This document shows positions 22,376 to 34,157 of a stretch of DNA of 64,000 nt, one piece after another (within the stretch, counting starts at the first letter, position 1; the number at the start of each line of letters is the position of its first letter). The position numbers were made by a program, and so were the translations under genes. The stretch is from NCBI RefSeq assembly GCF_036785885.1, contig NC_092310.1, positions 2,542,001-2,606,000 on the forward strand, written 5' to 3'. The stretch comes from Coffea arabica. Taxonomy: Eukaryota; Streptophyta; Magnoliopsida; Gentianales; Rubiaceae. The notes beneath the pieces were generated by a model. That model did no database searches. It saw nothing but the letters and a program-made list of their open reading frames with translations, and was not told the DNA's origin.

Positions 22376-22510
22376 GTAAGTCCATACAGGTGAACAAAGT
22401 CGAGTCTCTTAGCAACTTGAGACAAGTTTGCCGTATTCAATGTATTAACGACAAATCGTAGTGAGATTGAAAACTGCTTTGATAGAAATGCAAAACAACT
22501 ACCCAAATAT

Positions 22511-24813
22511 TAGTGTGCAATACCCTATAGGAATTTTTACTTGTTTAAAATGTAATCATTGATTTTCTTGGAATGGTCTGATACTCAATGGGTACTCATT
22601 AATGTGGATAATATTACCATAATCGATGAATTTTAGATTAAGGGACGATATCTTTAGGTTTGGAAGCAGGTTCTTAAAACTAAAATAAGCTTCTTAAACA
22701 ACTATAAATGCAGTCGCGTTATCATACAGGAGTTCATGTTGGACTGTGAGGCATTCGTCCAAGAGATCGAGAGATCGAGAGTAAATTAGTTGGTTGATAG
22801 TTTGGGACAAATGATAAGGAAAAGTGCAGGTGGTAGTATGGCACTATGAGCCAAATTTCTTTCTTTTTTTTTAAAAAAAATTTTTTGCACCGTCTCTCCC
22901 CTTTCTAAATCCTTCCTACCATCAACTATTAGCACAAGATTCGAACCCTGAACTTGACAGTTGAAAAGACTCTTAAGAGTCCTTCCTTAATCATTGGACT
23001 GAAAATTCAGTGGTTCGTTTTGAAGTTTACTATTGTTCATTAATAATAAATTTGTTTGTGTGTTTTGTTGTTTTATTTTTTATCATATAGTAGTGGTTTG
23101 ATTTTTTGGAATTGAAATTATCCAGCTTTACTATGGGTGCGTTTGATAAAACTGAAATCTAAAAACCGAAATTTGAAGTCTAAATCCATTAAGTTATTGA
23201 ATTGTTAAATATTAAATCTAATACATTTGACTTCATATCATATTTAGTGATAAGTGAATAGCTTATCACTTAATTTTGAGAGTTAGTTTTGTCTAGAAAA
23301 TTCAGTAACACTTAATTAATTCAAATGTTTAATTTTTTATTATCAAACTGTTTGAATATGTTAAGATCTGAATCTATTAAGTTTAAGTGCTGAATTGAAT
23401 TATCAAATAGGACTTCTGTGCTCTGATACAGATGTCGATGGTGTGAATTGATTGTCTGGAAAGGGGTAAGTAGAGAGAAGTGGGTCATTTAGTACAAATG
23501 GTGGTGTCGGTGGAGCAAGCGGCGCTATGGGCAGCAGCTACTATGGGGTTGATGGGAGGATTTTTAGTTTGCTAACATTCCCAATTACAATGGCACGTTG
23601 GACCTTTTACTTTACTTTTTGCTTACATCATCAATAGTTTTAACGATCATTGACAGCAGGGGTTCATTAGTTAAATGTTTGTTAATTCGAAAAGAGAGAT
23701 TGTAATTTGATCAAATCTCAAGGTCTAATCAGTATTTTGACTAAATCTCAAGGAAAGTAGATATAATTAATCCTAGTTTAAGAAGATTGAGGAAGAAACA
23801 ACCCTAGAAATCACAGTCCCTCCCATTCCTTAAGAGCAATCTTTGGAAAATCGATAATAGATAGGACTAACTCCATTTTGTACCTCTAAACTTGTATTAC
23901 TATTTTATGTTGCATTCTAAACTTCAATTTCGACCACTTTGTATCCTAAATTTTTAATTTCGAATGCTCTGTACCCAAAATTCTCAAGTTCCCGCTTATA
24001 TTTCATCAATAATTATGTTTGCAAAATTAATGAGATAAAGAAAGATGAAAATTAACGACAATATATTGTTTTTATTTTAACTGTGATTCCTTAACTTTTT
24101 TTTTATTACTTTTGACACTTTGTCATTGATTTATATAGATTCAATCACTAATATTGTTAATAAAATTAATGAGACAAATTAAAGATGATGCAAATTAATG
24201 ACAATATATTATTTTTACCACATTTGACACATTTTTATTAATTTGTTGGGTGTTTATGCCAACAATTTTACTAAAATTGTCATTGATTGGATTTAAATGG
24301 AGCAAATTTAAGAGTTTAGGGGGCGAAGTGTTCAAAATTGAGAGTTTAGAGTGCAAAGTGAAAAAATGATAAGAGGTTCACAGGTGCAAAGTGGAATTAG
24401 CCCAAATAAAAAAAGGGAAACCTTTAAATTTGTAGAAGTTAAAAGAACAACAGAAAAGGTACCTCTTGTTTTAACTTTCAACCCTTTAATTTGTAGAATT
24501 AAACAACGCTTCATCCTTGAGAGATTTAGGGTTACTGTGCATTAACCTGATGGTCTTGGTTTTAAGCCTTTTAGAATCAAACTCATAAAAGTTGACGGTT
24601 ATCCGAGTATATTACTCCCTTACTCTTTGAATTTTTTTTTTTAAGCCACTCTTTGAAGTTAGATTCGTCTTTTCTTGTTTTTGCCCAGATTCTTCCCCTC
24701 AGAAGAGATCCTTTTTTGCCTGGAAAAAATCACAAGCCTTCTGGCTCGTGTCTCAGTGTTCAGAAGTTGAAAACTTGACAGCAGGTAATCAGTTGAAGAA
24801 ACCATCCCCAACA
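22511..24813. other. Intergenic region with one MITE; 5' region of F-box gene 1
   Basis: A MITE of the GTTTGATAA family lies at 23134-23413 (ends GGGTGCGTTTGATAA and TTATCAAATAGGAC), inverted relative to the copies at 9.2 and 15.2 kb. AAACTTCAATTT- and AATTAATGAGACAAA-type short repeats occur at 23930-24250. No gene was found. The last ~150 bases are presumably the F-box gene 1 leader; a GTG-initiated extension from 24748 is open but an ATG at 24814 is the better start. Confidence 0.5.
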
Positions 24814-27180
24814 ATGGCTCATGACCCTCGAAGTCCTAGGGCTTTAAAAACTGAAACCCCAAAAGATGATGAAAGTGATAAGTTAAGTGCCCTTCCGGAC
24901 GAGATTCTCTGCCACATCCTGTCCTTTCTCCCTTCGGAAACCGCTGCAGCCACATCAGTCCTGTCAACCAGATGGAAAGATCTCTTCACCTCACTTCCTG
25001 TTATTGATCTCACAATCTCTAAGAATTGGGATGCCAAGATCGGGGAGGAGCGCAGAAGGGATTTGTGTAATTTTCAGAAATTCCTATCTAGATTGATTTT
25101 TCTACGAAACGAAGCTCCAATTAGAAAATTTCAACTTAATGTGTCGCCGCCCTTGGTCGAAGATCTTCGTCCAGGGATATACTGGTTGATATCCAAAGTG
25201 CTTTCGCGCCAAGTCCAAGAAGTTGATATTTGTGTGCCAGGAGATCGAGATTCCACCGGATTACTTTTGTATCCACCTGAGATATTCACATGTGCAACAC
25301 TAACTTCTCTGACGATGACGATGAAAAGTAGTTTTAATTTCAATCCTCCCGATTCAGTTTCTTTACCAAATCTTAAGGTCCTGCGCTTGAATGAATTCGC
25401 ATTAACAGATCAAGATTCCTTCGCGCGGGTTATTCAGGCTTGCCCCTTGCTCGAAGATTTGGGTTTAAGATGGAGATTTTGGAATTTTCAGTTTATGGTT
25501 GTCCGTATTTCTGCTCCTTCATTGAAAAAGGTTGCACTTTCATGTTACTTTGGTCATTATTCTCTAATGGTGGAGTCTGACAATCTTGAATATCTGGACT
25601 GCAATGTATTTGGAGTGCATAAACTTGTTATAAATGCCCCATATCTCAAGTATTTCAAGTGTCAAGGTCCTCGCGTGAGGGTAGAATTTGTTCAAGATGT
25701 GAGGAACATTGTGAATGCGACAGTAGCATTCAAGTATAGAAAAGAAGAATTTGAAAGTACCCTCGTGTTCTATCATCGGCCAAATTTGAAATCACTCGAA
25801 GCTTTTGAGCTTGTCAATGGTTTGCAATATGCGAAATCACTTCGATTCCAGTCGGGTATGAAGGTATGTCCAGTTAACCTTCTGCTAAAGCAGTTTTTTT
25901 TTTTTTGTTCGTTCCGATCGGAGTATCAATATTCTATCCTATCCATATCCTATTCTATAAAGATAGTCTCACTTTTGTTTATATGTATTTATTCAAATGA
26001 CGGGCTGATTTCCTTTTGGAAGGATTGTTATTTTGTCGATTTACGAATATGCCTACATTGTTACTAAAATGTTTTAGTCGAATTTGTAACTCTGATTAGG
26101 TAAAGCCATGCATTGAAAAACTAAAAAAAAAATAACAAGTTTCAAAGAATGATTTAGTAATATGAGTCATTTACTTTGAGTAATTATCTAGTATTAAAGG
26201 AGGCCATATGAAGAAAGTGATTAGTAAAAATAATTGATTTAACTATATTAATTAACCCTTCTTAATCTGTGTGAAAATAAAAGTAGCCTTGTCTTTATGC
26301 GATGAAAGGGATTAAGTTTTTTCTATTCTGTGAGCTGGTATAATTACATTACATATCATGTAAAAAAGATATAATAACATTACAAATGGCACTAAAATCA
26401 CAACTGAACCTGCCCCAGGCCCCCGGATCTGGATAGCCACACAAAAATTGTTGCCTCACCTAGGGGTTTAACATTGTAAATTTAAACTTAAGGATACAAA
26501 ATATGTCTTGAACTCAGCCTTATCCTGAGTATTCTGCCGGCTGAATAGAGCAATCCATAAAAGTTTAAGTTTGTGGTTTGGGATATTGTTTGATTCTTCA
26601 TCTCATTTGGTTGCAGATTCTCTATTATGCTGGAGAATTCTTGCCTACTTTTGTAAATTTGAGCAGTTTGGCGCTTGATGACTCTATTTACAGCTACCAT
26701 TACAGTAGCTGGTGGTTGAACCTGATAGCAAGATTACTGGAAAACGCCCCTAATCTCGAAGCACTCGATATCGTTTCCTCAGTGAGTTTCTTTCATCTTT
26801 CGTTTGTGAGTCGATTAAGCTTGCTCTTCAATTTCTTCATCTTACAAGTAGTTCATAACCACTGTCTTGTGCAGTTCCTAATGTTTGCAAATGTGCAGGT
26901 GTTCGACCGCAATTTCAGTGTAGAACAACTCGGGATATTTCTGCGAACGGCCTTTCCAGCATGCCCCATTGGACATCTTAAGGAGCTGAAAATAATCTTA
27001 GGGCATGATCAGGAATTTGGTTTCAAGCTAGCTGAATATTTTCTGGAGACTGGGAAATCTTTAAAGACGATGGCTCTTCGTGGAAGTATAAAGGGTTGGG
27101 AGACTAGTCCTGAAGTTTACAACCGGATATTATCATTCAAGAAATCTTCTGAACATTGCAGGATTGTGTTCGAACCTTAG
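24814..27180 (+). CDS. F-box/LRR/FBD protein, gene 1
   Basis: Three exons: 24814-25863, 26617-26781 and 26899-27180, joined in phase 0 at GTATGT..TTGCAG and GTGAGT..GTGCAG, giving about 498 residues, typical of the family. The F-box is at residues 29-70 (DKLSALPDEILCHILSFLPS, then AAATSVLSTRWKDLF). Degenerate leucine-rich repeats follow (LPNLKVLRLNEF, QACPLLEDLGL). The C-terminus is an FBD domain (LKELKIILG, FKLAEYFLETGKSLKTMAL, RILSFKKSSEHCRIVF). F-box proteins bind SKP1 and bring targets to SCF ubiquitin ligases; the LRR/FBD half would choose the target, which is unknown. It is more divergent than the other four F-box genes here and stands upstream of two SPH pseudogenes. Confidence 0.88.
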
Positions 27181-27789
27181 AAGAATCAGAACGAAAATAG
27201 ATACTATATATATAACTGAAATAAGGGGTTCCACAAGTTTAATATCTGCATCTTTTGTGCTTCATTTTTTCTTTTATAGTGGTAGATGCAACTGAAATAG
27301 TTCATTTGGGTGCCATAGCTGATGCTTTTCCAAAATCAACTAATGTCAGAACAATAGTCTCTGATTGTGCTTTGGGTTCAATTTCACTTCCAGAATTAAC
27401 TTGAAATTATCTTGATACACTGGGACACTTTTGTACAAGACTTTCTAATTTATCATGTAAAATTTTTGAATCACTTCATAATTTAGCAGTGGGCATTCAA
27501 CTTTTCGTCTTCACAAATTCTACTCAGGCATAGTGGTTTTTTTTTTTATATACCTTTTGGTAAATAAAAATGGCAAAAGTAGCCACAGACATAGCTAAAA
27601 GTTTCATTTGTCAATTCTTTCTTCCTTCGAGATCAACTTTTTGACAGATTTTTATAAGTTGAATAGTTTTCTTTGAACGAATGAGCAGGGTGAAGCAAGG
27701 AAAAATAATATGAAATAACATCAAGAAAGAAATCAATAAGATAAAAGATGAAATATATATACATAAATACTATCTTTGGAATTACACAT
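27181..27789. other. 3' flank of F-box gene 1, shared with 15.6-16.4 kb
   Basis: Contains TCTCTGATTGTGCTTTGGG (27358 on) and other words also found at 15857 on, so it is part of the duplicated F-box/SPH unit. No gene. Confidence 0.5.
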
Positions 27790-28055
27790 ATCACCAAGTA
27801 TGTAAGCGAAGATAACCTCCGACCATGCTAAGGTAGAAACCATCTTCTTTCACCAGCCAAGGACATACCTTACCACACAGACGCTCATGTAATGATTTGT
27901 CAAAAACAACAATTGATTTATCTTTTCCAGCCCACCAAAATTGGCAAAAATATAATGTGCTTTGGATTAGGTTCTGGTGAAATGACCACTGTATTTCCTC
28001 ACCTACAGCTAAGGAAAATCCTGTTCACCATAGTTTGGTTCATCATGGTAACTTA
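27790..28055 (-). pseudogene. SPH pseudogene, middle deleted
   Basis: Minus-strand sequence matches the C-terminal half of the intact SPH (WSFHQNLIQSTLYFCQFWW-like, then CPWLVKEDGFYLSMVG). The homology jumps at about 28015 from the AVGEEIQW region straight to the start-codon region (ACCATAGTTTGGTTCATCATGG in reverse), so most of the N-terminal half is deleted. Confidence 0.7.
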
Positions 28056-28090
28056 CGATTTTAGTTGAAATGTCTAGATATACATATATA

Positions 28091-28111
28091 TACACACACA
28101 CACACACACAA
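28091..28111. repeat. (AC)n microsatellite
   Basis: About ten AC units in the upstream region of the SPH pseudogene; a shorter AC tract occupies the matching place near 8190. Confidence 0.8.
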
Positions 28112-28297
28112 GAGCAACCTTGAATGAAATTGAGTCATTTTGGCAACTTAAGAAGCGACAAATTTGGTGTGTATATATGTCTATGTTAGCTCATATAAGA
28201 TTGTGAAAACAGCTGTGACATAAATGCAAAATAACTAGAAGGAAGGTTATAAACACAACAATCCAAATGTTAGAAAACACTTTAAGATAACTTTCAA

Positions 28298-28772
28298 GGA
28301 TACCAAGGTGGAAACCATCTTCTTTCACCAACCAAGGACATATCTTACCAAACAAATGTTCTGGTAATGATTTGTCGAAAAGAACAACCGATTTGTATTT
28401 TCCAACCCACCAACAATGGCAAAAAAAAATAAGATAAGCTCCAAAATGTTATGATGAAACATCCAATGAGTTTCTTAATTTACAGCTAAGGTATATGATA
28501 ACCAATATCGTTATCTTTATATTGACAAAAAACAAATAATGAATAAGTTAGATGATACAGGAGGTAGGAATATAAGTGAGAAATCATGAATTCGAAACCT
28601 TTCATTTAAAAAGAAAAAAAGTGTTTAAAATAAAAGGGAGACCATTGCCAAAACAAATGTGATGTTTGGGAAATAATGAAATTGTGCCTGAATATATGGG
28701 TGCGAAGTAAAATGCAAGAATAAGAAAAGGGACAGTGCTACTCATCATAGTTTGGTTCATCATGGTATCTTA
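28298..28772 (-). pseudogene. SPH pseudogene with internal insertion
   Basis: Minus-strand homology to the intact SPH over its whole length: start region near 28765, FPKHHICFGNGLPF-like strand, the WMFHHNILELI region and CPWLVKEDGFHLG near the left end. It is broken by an insertion of about 120 bp near 28530-28640 and by small changes that close the frame. Confidence 0.7.
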
Positions 28773-28779
28773 TTAAACT

Positions 28780-29050
28780 CATCTCAATCTTGACTCAAGA
28801 AAATAGCATGAAATATACTATTTACATTTAAAATTTTTAAATTACTCGACCTCTACTCAAACTTAATTCAATAACAAATCGATTTCCTAAAACACGTGAA
28901 TCAAACTTGAACACAATTTCAAATTTGTTACAACAATCAAACATGATTAAAGTTCAAATTGTGAGCATTTGGTGCAGTTTGACTCATTTACGTCTCTAAT
29001 TTTTCACAATGCACACTAAATTCTACACCTTATATGTTCCCTTAAGGTTC
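28780..29050. repeat. Dispersed intergenic repeat (one of four copies)
   Basis: The words AATCAAACTTGAACA, AATTTCAAATTTGTT and ACAATTAAACATGATTAA recur in order at about 33535-33720, 40205-40480 and 57340-57560. Two copies are explained by the F-box segmental duplication; the others suggest an older unit. Non-coding. Confidence 0.6.
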
Positions 29051-29062
29051 ACTACAATACTA

Positions 29063-30072
29063 GGGATAATTTTAGAAGCTTCTCTCAAGGTTTTTGACAA
29101 TTGCATTGACTTCCCCCAAAGTTTCAAAATTTTAGATACCTTCCCTAAAACTAATTAGCTTGTAACAAGTCAACCGCATCCAAAATAAATAAATAATTGG
29201 TTTTTGGCAAAAGAAGAAATGTGGTTCCACGAATGCCCCTCATATGTTACATTAGTTAGTTAATTTGGTATAAAATCATAAATTACTAATTTAACAAACT
29301 CACAGGCGAGGGTTATAAGTGCAAATGTTAGCAAATGCAAGACATCAACTTCTCCAACTATTCGCAACTACTCTTTGCAACGACTATGTCTATGAACGCT
29401 TATACAAAAGCAACAAGAGTATAAAATATGTAATCGCATGCCATGAAATTCAATTTATGCATGATTGGACCTATTATTTTCACTTGCAAGGCCATTATTT
29501 TTTTAAACAAAAGAATTTTATTGATGTAGCAATCAACTCGTACACCAAGGGGCAGTGCTATTTTTTGGCATGATCAAGAAAATAAATTAAGAAATATGCA
29601 ACTAGTAACAACAAATCCAAACTTGAACATCAAAAAAGTCTTTCCTCTCCCCTTAAATTAAGATGCTCACAATCAGCGGATTGTTGATAGGAATTAGAGA
29701 GCAAGCTTGCTCACACCCTTAGCTACACAATCATTCAAGTTCAAGCTCTATTCTCTCCAAAAAAAAATGTCTATATGTCTATTTCTTTGCCTCTCAAGCC
29801 TTATTTAATTGAGCTTTTTATCAAGCCTATCAATCAGAAAAGTGCACCTAGAATTGTCGATCTTTTCTCATGGCAAGTTATATATTTTTTAAGTTCAAAA
29901 TTGTGTTTATTTTTTTAATTTGGTTAACTAGTGATTTTAATTGATTAATTCCACATAATTGTCAATATTTTGTAAGCATTGGGCTTAAGTCTCTGACAAG
30001 TAAAATTTTTAAAACCTGGAAACAGGTCAATACAACTGTCAGAAACTACAGTGGCGGTTTTGAAATTGTCCC
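29063..30072. mobile_element. Non-autonomous MULE-like element (1.0 kb), copy B
   Basis: Starts GGGATAATTTTAGAAGC and ends TTTTGAAATTGTCCC; about 85 bp at each end are inverted repeats, and both ends match the element at 7144-8163. Flanking 9-mers ACAATACTA and AAAATACCA agree at 7 of 9, fitting a MULE target duplication. No transposase. An 84-codon frame inside (29319-29573) is not recognised. Confidence 0.75.
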
Positions 30073-30086
30073 AAAATACCACGTAT

Positions 30087-30479
30087 TGTTATGAAATAAT
30101 GATAAGATGTGGATGTCCGTTGATATTCTCTAGATGTGGCTGTCCGTTGATATTCTCAAGAAGGATTACAAGATGAAGATGTCCGTTTGTATTCTCAAGA
30201 TGATAGTCTCATGTATTTTCCCTAGATTCATTGGTACATTGGATGAACTCATTTATGGATGTACTTGATGTACTAAATTCATGTATTTGTGTTTAATAGG
30301 GTTCATTTACCTTTGATCTTGGATCACCTATTTATAGGGGTGAATCCTACTTCTTTTGTAACCTGGGGAAATCTTGAAACGTGGAAGTACTTTGATCAAT
30401 AAATATAATAATATCTCTTCTTCTTATTCCACTATTCCAATCCCTACTTTTGGGAGTATCTTTTATTAGTTTCACAACA
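30087..30479 (+). mobile_element. Solo LTR (393 bp) just upstream of F-box gene 2
   Basis: Begins TGTTATGAAATAATG and ends TTAGTTTCACAACA. The perfect 5-bp duplication CGTAT flanks it (30082-30086, 30480-30484). It carries a TATA-like TATTTATAGG (30329-30338) and AATAAA (30398-30403) in rightward orientation. There is no internal region or second LTR, so recombination has removed the rest. It lies 59 bases before the ATG of F-box gene 2. Confidence 0.85.
30329..30338 (+). promoter_or_regulatory. TATA-like site in the solo LTR, possible promoter of F-box gene 2
   Basis: TATTTATAGG points towards the F-box gene, 200 bases from its ATG. The ancestral leader kept by the paralogs is missing here (about 450 bases deleted), so the LTR is the nearest promoter-like sequence. 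This is inferred, not shown. Confidence 0.4.
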
Positions 30480-30538
30480 CGTATTACATAGTTGATAGTA
30501 GTACGCTAAATAAAAGATTGAAATAAAGAAAAGTACTG

Positions 30539-32256
30539 ATGGCTGATCCTGCAGAAAAGAATATGCTTGAAAGAATCCCAGATGGTGATAATATCGACAG
30601 GTTGAGTGAACTTCCGAACTGTGTTCTGCTTCACATCCTTTCGCGTTTCAAGACAAAAGATGCTGCAGCAACCTCAATTCTGTCCACTAGATGGAGAGAT
30701 CTTTTCGTTTCTCTTCCTGATGTTCGTCTAATTTACCGTGTGGATAGTGATGCTTCTGGCCGTGATAAATTGTTCTCTGATTTTATAGATTTTGCCAATA
30801 GAGTGATTCGACAGCGAAATAAGGCTCCAATTAGAAAGCTTGTAGTCGATGTGATGCATTTTGTTAAAAGTTACCGCCTAGCTTTTGAGTCATTGTTGAT
30901 ATCTGCAGCTGCTGCACTTTCTTCTTGCAATGTCCAACGACTCATTATTTCGGTCCGAATGGATAAAACGACTGAGCGATTTTCTATACCTATTCCACCT
31001 GGAATTTTTTCATCTAAAACTCTGGTTTGTTTATCAGTAAACTTTGAGGTGGATTGGAATGTTCCCGATTTTGTTTGGTTGCCAAACCTCAAGCGTCTTT
31101 ACTTAATTGAATTCAGATTGGTGGACGAAGATTCTATTCAGAGGCTTCTTCAAGGTTGCCCTTTGCTTGAACATCTGATGTTAAAGGTGCATCATTTCAG
31201 CTATTGTAGCAAGAGTGAAGAAACCATTGAAGTTGAAGTTCTTCATATCTCGAGCCCCTCGTTGAAAAGTCTGGTGCTCTGTTGGAATGCAAAAGTTGAA
31301 TTAGAGTTCACTGTTGTTGTGAAGTCGGAAAATCTTGAGTCTTTGGTATGCTCCCTCCAGGGGCAGCACAAAGTTACCATAGATGCCCCAAATCTGAAGT
31401 CCTTGACTGTTGAGGGTCATGTACTTGATCTACACATAAAGCAAAGTCTGGTATCTATTGACAAGGCAGTAGTACGAGCTGAATTTCTGTCAAATGTGAC
31501 AAATCACAGTGACTTATTTTTACGTAGTCAGCGTGCTTTTAAGTTTCTTAGTGGGTTGGTAAATGTGAAATCACTTTATTTATCACAGACGATTCTCCAG
31601 GTATGTTTCTTCTTTTCTTTCTTTTTTAGTTTGACTTCATTTCAGAGCTTTATCTTCCACCTATAATAGGAAAATTGGAACTTCGTTCTTACTTAATTCT
31701 ACTTATATGTATGAAGGCTCTGTATTTTTCTCAAGGGGTCTTGCCAAAATTCAAATACTTGAACAAATTGAAGCTCAGTCATTTTCGTTGCAATGCATTT
31801 CCTCGCAATCCTTATTCTAAAGTGTTGTCAAGCTTGTTTGAAAGTTCCCTCAACCTTGAAGTGCTTATCATTGATGAAGTAAGTTGTGATGGACAATTTT
31901 GTTGCATAGTTAATTCAATCATATTTTGCTGCCTCTGATCTACTTGGAATGGACAGGTCCTCAAGGACAGTGAAGACGGGGAACTTGATTCTGTTTTTCA
32001 AGAGGCTCTCTCATTAGCTTTTGTCGGACAACTTAAGGAAATAGAAATCAGAAGTTTTGAGGGTTGGGAACATGAATTCAAGCTGATAGAGTATTTTTTG
32101 AAGAATGGAATATCTTTAAAGAAGATGACTCTCATTAGAGACAGTTGGAAGACTGAATCAGATGGTTGTCACAGGATATTGTCATCCAAGAAGTGTGCGG
32201 AGGATTGCCAGATTCTGTTCATAACGAAACGGGATGCACTGAAACTCTTCCTGTAA
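30539..32256 (+). CDS. F-box/LRR/FBD protein, gene 2
   Basis: Exons 30539-31600, 31717-31878 and 31957-32256, all phase 0 (GTATGT, GTAAGT donors; ATGAAG and GGACAG acceptors), giving 507 residues. The F-box is at residues 19-58 (DRLSELPNCVLLHILSRFKT, AATSILSTRWRDLFVSLPD). LRR-like segments include LPNLKRLYLIEF and LLQGCPLLEHLML. The FBD tail has EHEFKLIEYFLKNG and RILSSKKCAEDCQILF. Its last residues differ from the 38.9-kb copy because 26 bases present there are missing here, shifting the end to KLFL. Likely an SCF substrate adaptor; target unknown. Solo LTR immediately upstream. Confidence 0.88.
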
Positions 32257-34140
32257 TGATGCTGTCGTTTATATTCTTCCTGTTCTTTTCTTTTTTCCCC
32301 CTTATGACCAGTGTTTTTTTATTTTTGTTGGTCAAGACCCAACTAAAACTTACAATAATTTCATGCGTATGTAAAAATAGTTTTAGAACTTGTTTGTTAA
32401 GTTCATCTTGTGGCATTCTTGATGCTGTTGGTGCCATGATGATCACATCATTCAGTTTTAGAGCTAGAAATTTATGGCTTGATAACTAACATCTTGTAGC
32501 AAAATATTTATTGCTTAATAGAACCATACTTTGAAAGTTAGTGTTAAAGTGCCAAAGAAAAGAATAATAGCTTGGGAAGGACCTTCACTTTGGAAGTATT
32601 GCTAAATCAGTCTGTTGCTCTTTTTTCTCGCAATTTCATTGCCCATGCTAGCAAAATGATACAAAAAATGCTCATGCTTCATAATGTTAAGTTATTATGA
32701 GATTTTAGCCTTTTTTACCATAGAGTTCACTGCTGTTTGCAGTACTTCCAAATCTCTCTCTCTCTCTCTGTACCTTTCACAAGACAATGCTGTGAAATCA
32801 TTGCAATCCTTTCTACCAATTAGTCAACTTGCTGGTTAAGTGAACTCCTTTTAAGAGGAAGGGCTCAGCCCATGCAGAAAGGTCTGGTTCAGGACTGCAT
32901 GAAACTGCTGGAGCATATTGAGGAGGATTAGATATGTTCTTACAGTTGTGAAGGTGAAATGATTACAGATATTGTACTCTGCAAGAAGATTTTGAGGTGG
33001 TAATACTGTTATATTACCAGTTATTTAAAGCTAACCTAAGATTGAAGTAGCAATCTGGAGACACATAATCCAAAATGGCAATGAGTCTTTGATGAAGTAT
33101 AAATGTAAGATTCAAATCTTAGGAACTTGTAGATTTCAGTTCTAGAGTATACTTCGCTGAGGATTGTATCATTATGTGAAGATTGTGGCATATTCTTATC
33201 TTTGGCAAAAAAAAAAAAAAAAGAAGGATAAAGTACTCAATCGAGCCTAGGTCTTATTGCATATATTGTAAATGAACAAACAAGGATTATCAACTGTGCT
33301 TATTGTTGAAGTAGATGATAAGAATCCAGATTGGCCAAAGATTTTAGTGTTGAAAATTGTTGATAGGGTTGAAAGATATAATAAGATTGAACTCGGTAAG
33401 ACCATGATCTATTTAGTTCGTCAACTAATCCGGTAAATCTTTAATAGTCTTTTGTAATCTAAAAACTTCAAGCTTAGTTAGTTTTTCAACTAATTTAGTA
33501 AAACTTGAATAGTCTTTTTTGGAAAATATTAAACTAATCTTGATCTTGGCAAGAGAAAATAGCATGTAATTACTATTTATATTTAAAAATTTTAAATTAC
33601 TTGAGCTCTACTCAAATTTAATTCGATGATAACAATCGCTTGAGCTCGGTTCATTGAAAAAAGAAAATCAAACTTGAACATAATTTCAAATTTGTTGCAA
33701 CAATTAAACATATGATTAAAACTTTTTGGTGTAAGTTAAGAGATCAAATTCCATGACTTGCATTCTTGTCTAGGATTTCTTGAAAATTTCACCCACATAT
33801 GCATAAGCATCCATCGGGTTCGATGGCAGTTCAACTCCCTCCAAGTTCCCTTTGACCCTTTCGTATCCATCCCTTCCTCCTAGTATAAAGTGTTGCCAAT
33901 CCTCTTCGATTCCTCTTTTAGGTATAGGTTAAAGGATCAAATTTCTTGATTTAAATTCTTGTCCAGAATTTCTTGAAAATTTCACTAGCAGGTGCATAGG
34001 TATTCATCTGGTTCAGTACCAGTTTAATCTCCTCCAAGTTCCCTTTTGACCCCTTTGGATCCATCTATCCCTTAGCATAAAGTATTGCTAACTCCTTCTG
34101 GGTTTCCTTTTAACGCTTTTTTCTACTGTAAAGTAAAAGT
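32257..34140. repeat. Duplicated 3' flank of F-box gene 2
   Basis: Matches 38891-40925 over its length with small indels, for example the CTCTCTCTCTCTGTACC tract (32756, 39421) and CTTTGGATCCATC-type words near the end. It belongs to the segmental duplication that created two F-box units. No gene inside. Short frames such as 32166-32489 overlap exon 3 in another frame and are not real. Confidence 0.75.
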
Positions 34141-34157
34141 TGGGAATCACAAAATGT

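Noticed and set aside
22162-22506. Frames rich in YIYI or THTH repeats
   Set aside because: Translation of the TA/TATG microsatellite and LTR end.
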